Assembly (NCBI GenBank): GCA_964006375.1
Contig: OZ023264.1
Span: 171,032,295 to 171,096,294 of the forward strand
DNA length: 64,000 nt
DNA from: Tillus elongatus
Lineage: Eukaryota > Arthropoda > Insecta > Coleoptera > Cleridae
Direction of reading: 5' to 3'
Positions 58,515 to 64,000 of this stretch are shown in pieces; position 1 is the first letter of the stretch, and the number at the start of each line of letters is the position of its first letter. The translations under genes and the position numbers were made by a program. The notes beneath the pieces were generated by a model. The model saw nothing but the letters and a program-made list of their open reading frames with translations, made no database searches and was not told the DNA's origin.

Positions 58515-60668
58515 TTGCTTCTTTATATCAAGGTAATCCATTCAGAACTTGCTTATAAATTACATCCAGTAGAATTTGATATATTAGATGACCAAATACA
58601 TATTTTAGTTAGTGAATTGAAATTTAAAAAACGCTTAACACAGACAAACAAAATTAGAAACCTAGAAAGCACACAACATTTACATAATCGAGAAAGATCT
58701 CCCCCACAAACACATAAGTTTTACAAAAGGTTTGAAAACCTAAGCGATACAATTTTTACAACTGAAGAAATTTCTTTTCTAAATAAAGGATATAAATACT
58801 GCCCAAAATTTAAATTTACAAACAAAATTAAAGAGATATTAGCTTCTGAATCCGAAATTGCTTCCAGATCTATAAGACAATATGAAAAATTAAAAATATG
58901 TGAATTTTTAAGACATTTAACTTCAAAATATGACAAACGTCAAATTAACGAAACTCAAATTTTAAAATCTGTTCAGCATAAAATATTAGACAATGATTTA
59001 GTTTTTACTAAAGCTGATAAAGGAAATACAACTGTAGCTATAAGTAGGGACGCATATAACATTAAAATTAATGATTTTATTACTACGGAAAATTTAACAG
59101 AAATTAGGAGAGACCCAACAAACGCATTTCAGACAAAACTAAAAAATGAACTTAAAAATGTGTCTCTGTTTAGTCAACAAGAAAAGAAATATCTTTTATA
59201 TAAAAGCCCGCAACCACCAAAATTATATGGCCACCTGAAAATTCATAAGCCAAATAAACCAGTGAGACCAGTAGTTAGCTATGTTAATACACCTAATCAT
59301 AAGATAGCGAGCAAACTGGTTTCACTTATTAAAGAATACAATTACTTTCCAAAATATTCAGTTAAGAATTCTTATGAACTTACACAAAAATTAAATAACT
59401 TAATTATTCCCACAAATAGTAAATTAGTTTCGTTTGATGTTTGTAGCATGTATTCTAAGATACCCCCTAAAGAATGTTTACCTCTATTAGAAAACGTTTT
59501 AATAGAAAAGAACGCAAATGTCATAAAAAGACAAGAAATGATGAATCTTTTTAATGAATGTATAAAACAAAACTATTTTAAATTTAATGATAAAATTTAT
59601 ATGCAAAATGAAGGTCTGCCTATGGGTAGTCCGTTGTCACCTTTATTAGCCAACATATTTATGGAAAACTTAGAAAACCAAATTTTAACATCAGAACTTT
59701 CACATAATATTGTCTTTTGGTACAGATACGTAGATGATATTTTAGCATGTTTTCAAGGTAGTCATACAGAATTAAATGAATTTTTAAATTTTATTAATAG
59801 CTTTCACACAAATATTAAGTTTACTCTAGAAGAAGAAGCTAACAGTTGTATAAACTTTTTAGACTTAACAATTAGAAAATTAGAAAATAATTCATTTGAC
59901 TTTTCAATATATAGGAAACCAACTTACACTGACACAACCATACCATACGATTCATGTCACCCTTTTTCACAAAAGCTGTCAGCCTATCATTCTATGATAC
60001 ATCGTGCATTTTCAATACCTATGTCACAAAACAATTTTGAAAAAGAAATTTCAATAATTAAGCAAACAGCATTTAATAATGGCTACTCTGTTAAAATAAT
60101 AGATAAAATGATAGAGAGAAAAGAATACAAATTAGCGATTAATTTAATTTATCCAAATATTAGAGACAAAGAAGACAACAGATACGTTTCGATAACTTAT
60201 TTTGGAACCATTTCAGAAAACATTTCAAAAATTTTAAACACTTGTACAAATACAAAGGTAGCTTTTAAATCTTACAACACGACGCGTGATTTGTTATTTA
60301 ACGCGAAAGAAAAATCTTGTTTCCTGACAAAAGCTGGAGTTTATAAATTAGCTTGTACACATTGTAACGCAATCTACATAGGTCAAACTTCTAGAAATTT
60401 TAACACCCGATACAAAGAACATATTTCTGCATTTAGAAATAACCACGCTGACAAATCTACATTTGCAAAACATATTATTGATACCGAACATAGACCTACA
60501 ATAAATAACCGCATAGAACCACTACATTTTTATGATGACAAACGTAAACTAGACTTTTTTGAAGCTTTAGAAGTCAAAAGGCACACACACGACAATAACT
60601 ACCTTGTTTTAAACGAGCAAACTGATTTAATGAATTCCCCTTTCTTGGATATTCTTCTTTCTAATTAA
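58515..60668 (+). CDS. Penelope-like polyprotein: RT + GIY-YIG endonuclease
   Basis: 717-residue frame without stops; it is open back to 58473 (after a TAG at 58470) and has no N-terminal ATG (58515 is TTG), so the 5' end is probably truncated. Residues 160-180 hold FTKADKGNTTVAI, the KADKG signature of the family. RT: LYGHLKIHKPNKPVRPVVS (237-255), SFDVCSMYSKIP (306-317, motif A Asp 308), NEGLPMGSPLSPLLANIFME (365-384), WYRYVDDILACF (402-413, catalytic YVDD), INFLDLTIRK. The GIY-YIG domain is at about 606-700: AGVYKLACTHCNAIYIGQTS, with Arg 632 in TRYKEH and an acidic FFEALEVKR (681-689) as likely catalytic residues. RT copies the element RNA and the endonuclease nicks the target. Confidence 0.93.
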   Translation: MLLYIKVIHSELAYKLHPVEFDILDDQIHILVSELKFKKRLTQTNKIRNLESTQHLHNRERSPPQTHKFYKRFENLSDTIFTTEEISFLNKGYKYCPKFKFTNKIKEILASESEIASRSIRQYEKLKICEFLRHLTSKYDKRQINETQILKSVQHKILDNDLVFTKADKGNTTVAISRDAYNIKINDFITTENLTEIRRDPTNAFQTKLKNELKNVSLFSQQEKKYLLYKSPQPPKLYGHLKIHKPNKPVRPVVSYVNTPNHKIASKLVSLIKEYNYFPKYSVKNSYELTQKLNNLIIPTNSKLVSFDVCSMYSKIPPKECLPLLENVLIEKNANVIKRQEMMNLFNECIKQNYFKFNDKIYMQNEGLPMGSPLSPLLANIFMENLENQILTSELSHNIVFWYRYVDDILACFQGSHTELNEFLNFINSFHTNIKFTLEEEANSCINFLDLTIRKLENNSFDFSIYRKPTYTDTTIPYDSCHPFSQKLSAYHSMIHRAFSIPMSQNNFEKEISIIKQTAFNNGYSVKIIDKMIERKEYKLAINLIYPNIRDKEDNRYVSITYFGTISENISKILNTCTNTKVAFKSYNTTRDLLFNAKEKSCFLTKAGVYKLACTHCNAIYIGQTSRNFNTRYKEHISAFRNNHADKSTFAKHIIDTEHRPTINNRIEPLHFYDDKRKLDFFEALEVKRHTHDNNYLVLNEQTDLMNSPFLDILLSN

Positions 60669-61007
60669 ATATGCCAAAGAAAATAAATTTAACTATTATT
60701 TCAAAAAAGTTGTAATAAAATAATGAGTTGATGTATGTCGATATTTTCGTTGTATAGAGACTACTTTTATACTGTTATTGTTTAGTTATTTTATTGTTGT
60801 AACTGTTATCATAGTTATTATAGGCTAGTTCTAGTTTTTATGTTAAATATTGACATACATCACATAGACATTTTGAAAACCTCATCTGTCATCTGTGTTT
60901 CATTTTATTTTCTATTTGATAAAATTTTTTGATCAAAACATCATATCATAACCTAGCAACAGATATTTATTTGTAGTTGTCATGATTTCGTACTAATTCA
61001 ATTTTAA
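60669..61007. other. 3' untranslated region of the Penelope-like element
   Basis: AT-rich non-coding sequence between the polyprotein stop and the hammerhead-like motif. Confidence 0.6.
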
Positions 61008-61050
61008 TCTGTCTGAAAATGCTGTCAAGCAGCGAAACTATAGTCACAGA
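61008..61050 (+). ncRNA. Hammerhead-like ribozyme motif, same strand as the RT
   Basis: Stem I pairs TCTGT (61008-61012) with ACAGA (61046-61050) perfectly. Core strands are CTGAAAA (61013-61019) and GAAA (61034-61037). Stem II is GCTG/CAGC with a TCAAG loop, and stem III is AC/GT closed by TATA; predicted cleavage follows GTC at 61045. The core has A where the catalytic G8 (CUGANGA) is expected, and one extra base before stem II. It is therefore probably a mutated copy of the ribozyme that Penelope-like elements carry. Confidence 0.6.
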
Positions 61051-61228
61051 AGCATTGAAGAACATCCTAGAACTTCCAGAATTCGAAGGGCCACTTGCTC
61101 CAGTTAGCTCACGCGCTGGCTACGTCCTTCACCACTAAAAACCAACAGTGAAGCTAGAGAAGTATTCTCCAAGTCTGTATGCAGTATGGACAAGTTTCAC
61201 CAAGTAAGGGCAACAACAATCAATGAAT

Positions 61229-61858
61229 ATAAACTATAAACTATAAACTATAAACTATAAACTATAAACTATAAACTATAAACTATAAACTATAAACTAT
61301 AAACTATAAACTATAAACTATAAACTATAAACTATAAACTATAAACTATAAACTATAAACTATAAACTATAAACTATAAACTATAAACTATAAACTATAA
61401 ACTATAAACTATAAACTATAAACTATAAACTATAAACTATAAACTATAAACTATAAACTATAAACTATAAACTATAAACTATAAACTATAAACTATAAAC
61501 TATAAACTATAAACTATAAACTATAAACTATAAACTATAAACTATAAACTATAAACTATAAACTATAAACTATAAACTATAAACTATAAACTATAAACTA
61601 TAAACTATAAACTATAAACTATAAACTATAAACTATAAACTATAAACTATAAACTATAAACTATAAACTATAAACTATAAACTATAAACTATAAACTATA
61701 AACTATAAACTATAAACTATAAACTATAAACTATAAACTATAAACTATAAACTATAAACTATAAACTATAAACTATAAACTATAAACTATAAACTATAAA
61801 CTATAAACTATAAACTATAAACTATAAACTATAAACTATAAACTATAAACTATAAACA
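61229..61858 (+). repeat. Heptamer array (ATAAACT)n, right block
   Basis: About 90 near-perfect units in the same phase and strand as the left block; it ends in ATAAACAATAAACAATAAATA. Confidence 0.97.
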
Positions 61859-62621
61859 ATAAACAATAAATAAAAATCAAATAAGTACGTTGTGTCCCCA
61901 CGTCCTAATGCAAACAAGTATTTAATATTTAATGGGCGGTTTAAACGATGTAATGAGCTTGTATTACAGAAACGCACAAAGGACCAAGAAATAACCAGTT
62001 TCTCATTCTGAAGGTTTCGCAATCGTGCAAACTGATGTATTGAATACCACCGCGACAGAAGAGTACTAGGCATCCCGAATTAAAATATTGTTACGTTCTT
62101 CGCGATTCTGAATTTGTTGACTGAGAAAACACAGCTGTTCAAACTACTAATGCAATATAACCAACTATTTTCCGGCCATAAACACACCAACTCAAATATT
62201 TCTCTATTACAAATGTCCATAGACCTATATTTCACTATTCGCTTTCTATGATCATTTATTCCGTACCAACACTACTCACTACTGATTGACTCGCCTAATA
62301 TTTAATGATGAATTGTTCTGCACCACACTAACTCAATACAGAACTGACTGACTCTATGTGCCGTTCGTCTATTTATACTCGCCATAGAGATTCTAGACCT
62401 TCTACACTGTTCTGCACCCTGTCACTTCTGGTTCCTTCTAGGAATATAATTCCAGAGCGTTCGCTGTTACCAACACACCTTACAACCGGCCTCTGATTAC
62501 AAAAGTAACAAAGTCCGTGAACTTCATTCTCATAGACGGATGAGACAATATCATCGATCTGCTTGAATTCAAGATATATTTTGAAGAGCGCCTCTCATTT
62601 GAAGCCAAGAATAAAAAACTC
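61859..62621. other. No recognisable feature
   Basis: Unassigned spacer. Confidence 0.45.
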
Positions 62622-63057
62622 TGGACGCAGCAAGTGCGTTATGGTAGTGAATTTTTATTAAATGCTTCAAATTTGAATAACTCAATTTTCTATAAACTTA
62701 GAAAGTTTAATTTTGGTACGTAGTAAGGTCTTTCAGAGGGAAAGATATTCACCAAATTTCATTAAAACAACTTTGTAATTTTTGGAGAAAAAATTTTTTC
62801 GAAAGAAAATTTAAAATTTGAATAAGTCAATTTTCGATAAACTTTGAAAGTTGAATTTTGGTACTTAGTAAGGTCTCCTCCAAGGCAACATATATAGTAA
62901 ATTACATTAAAACAGCTTTGTTATTTTCAGACAAATTTTTTTTTGAAAGAAAACTCAAAATTTTCCCGGAAAACCCCATGTGATTTTCCTGGATAACGAA
63001 CTCATCCAATCCATTATTCATTGAAATCGGTTAATTATTTTTTAAGTTATTAGACGG

Positions 63058-63155
<98 letters not shown>

Positions 63156-63290
63156 AAATTGAAACTGACCCCGGATATGGGTTCTAGGGGTCATAGTTCG
63201 CGCTCATTTGAAAATTTTTTTGCAAAGTCTCACCATCGATCCCTCTCTAATCTCTAATAGTGATTTTTTTTAAATAAAAATTCACTAATA
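62622..63290 (+). repeat. Family A element
   Basis: Begins GGACGCAGCAAGTGCGTTAT; both modules are present, then AAATCGGTTAATTATTTTTT, (TA)n 63066-63147, ATATAAAAATTGAAACTGAC and the terminal AAAAATTCACTAA hairpin half. Confidence 0.88.
63066..63147. repeat. (TA)n microsatellite
   Basis: TA core of the preceding family A copy. Confidence 0.95.
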
Positions 63291-63825
63291 ATCTCTGATG
63301 TAAATGCAATTCAAACGTAAATAATAAAACAAATGAATATTTGCATCTGTAGTTAATCACTACATGCATTTTGCTTTTGTTTCTGAAGAAGCCACATTTA
63401 ACGAAACGGTTCATATTATAATTATATAGAGTGAATATCGTAATAATTTGTTTTATCACTATATAATTATATAAATATTTCCTTCATTATTTAAATTCTT
63501 AAAATTAGAATACAATAACAGCCTAAAATTCTTGCCTATAACTTAAAAGGAAGGGATGTGTATTCTTGATTAAAACTGACTGTCCATTAGGGACGTAATC
63601 GCATAACTTCCATGATTTTTCTTTTGGACGCAAGCGATATTAGATCTTATTCATGTGCCAATACCAATACCGACCTGAAGCGATCGCCAGACGTCACATG
63701 CATTACACTATACTAAACAAAACTTAAACACTGCCACTGCCTATCCTCTCATGTGATCCTGATACTAGAGACGTGAAAATCGTTTCGTCGTTTCTACGAT
63801 TTCTGTGGTAAAAACTTCATGTTAA
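63291..63825. other. No recognisable feature
   Basis: Unassigned spacer. Confidence 0.4.
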
Positions 63826-64000
63826 ATATTAAATGCTTCAAATTTAAATAACTCAATTTCCTATAAACTTAGAGAGTTTAATTTTGGTGTGTAGTAAGGT
63901 CTCTCCTAACGCAAGACATCTACCAAATTTCATTAAAATAACTTTGTAATTTTCGGAGAAAAAAAATATTTCAAAACTCAATTTTTTATAAACTTAGAAA
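63826..64000 (+). repeat. Family A element, cut by window end
   Basis: TTAAATGCTTCAAATTTAAATAACTCAA and the first inner module; the element continues past the window. Confidence 0.8.

Larger units (their letters stand above)
58443..61228 (+). mobile_element. Penelope-like element inside the heptamer array
   Basis: 2.8-kb element between two blocks of the same heptamer array. Its left edge (58443-58474) and right edge (61152-61183) are perfect 32-base inverted repeats starting TGCATACAGACTTGG. About 45 bases lie beyond the right arm before the array resumes. It carries one polyprotein frame and a downstream hammerhead-like motif. Confidence 0.85.

Noticed and set aside
57879..61858. Heptamer array as a telomere
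   Set aside because: Unit does not match known arthropod telomere repeats, the array is internal with transposon sequence on both sides, and nothing else indicates a chromosome end.

Overview
This is an AT-rich eukaryotic window made almost entirely of transposable elements and simple repeats. I could not recognise any complete host gene. The mix of elements points to an arthropod, most likely an insect: long-TIR Tc1/mariner (IS630-type) elements with D,D36D transposases, piggyBac relatives, LINEs of RTE, Jockey/CR1-like and RNase H-bearing types, and Penelope-like elements with RT plus GIY-YIG domains. Species and order cannot be named from sequence alone. About twenty long (TA)n tracts are present, most of them lying at element ends or inside elements.

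Layout. 1-5.6 kb: an abundant interspersed repeat (called family A here: conserved GGACGCAGCAAGTGCG ends, duplicated inner module, (TA)n core), split by a long-TIR mariner copy, plus a perfect foldback. 7.3-9.5 kb: a head-to-head palindrome of two broken mariner transposases. 10.7-12.9 kb: a decayed Penelope-like element followed by repeats that contain a convincing hammerhead ribozyme fold. 13.9-15.4 kb: RNase H-type LINE relic and (TAA)n. 16-18.7 kb: foldback, doubtful pogo-like scrap, mariner N-terminus. 19.9-21.9 kb: piggyBac pseudogene with its right end. 23.3-25.3 kb: LINE RT reading frame without stops, cut at its 5' end by (TA)n. 26.8-29.2 kb: second LINE relic and mariner scraps. 30.3-33.2 kb: MITE, second long-TIR mariner copy, facing mariner ends. 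33.2-36.2 kb: ~1.15-kb direct repeats flanking an RTE 5' fragment. 41.6-44.6 kb: family A copies and a LINE endonuclease fragment.

46.34-50.86 kb is a 4.5-kb hAT-like non-autonomous element (8-bp target duplication, 7/8 match) that carries a complete mariner element (47162-49666) with ~530-bp TIRs and an uninterrupted 400-residue transposase, the best candidate here for a recently active element. 53.6-57.6 kb holds RTE, piggyBac and RNase H LINE relics. 57.9-61.9 kb is a Penelope-like element with an uninterrupted RT + GIY-YIG frame, a perfect 32-bp inverted repeat at its ends and a hammerhead-like fold downstream, sitting inside a long (ATAAACT)n heptamer array. Family A copies close the window.

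The window records nested insertion: TA-targeting mariners inside (TA)n cores of family A, mariner inside a hAT-like element, and a Penelope-like element inside a heptamer array. Self-cleaving ribozyme folds associated with Penelope-like sequence are the most interesting functional signals.
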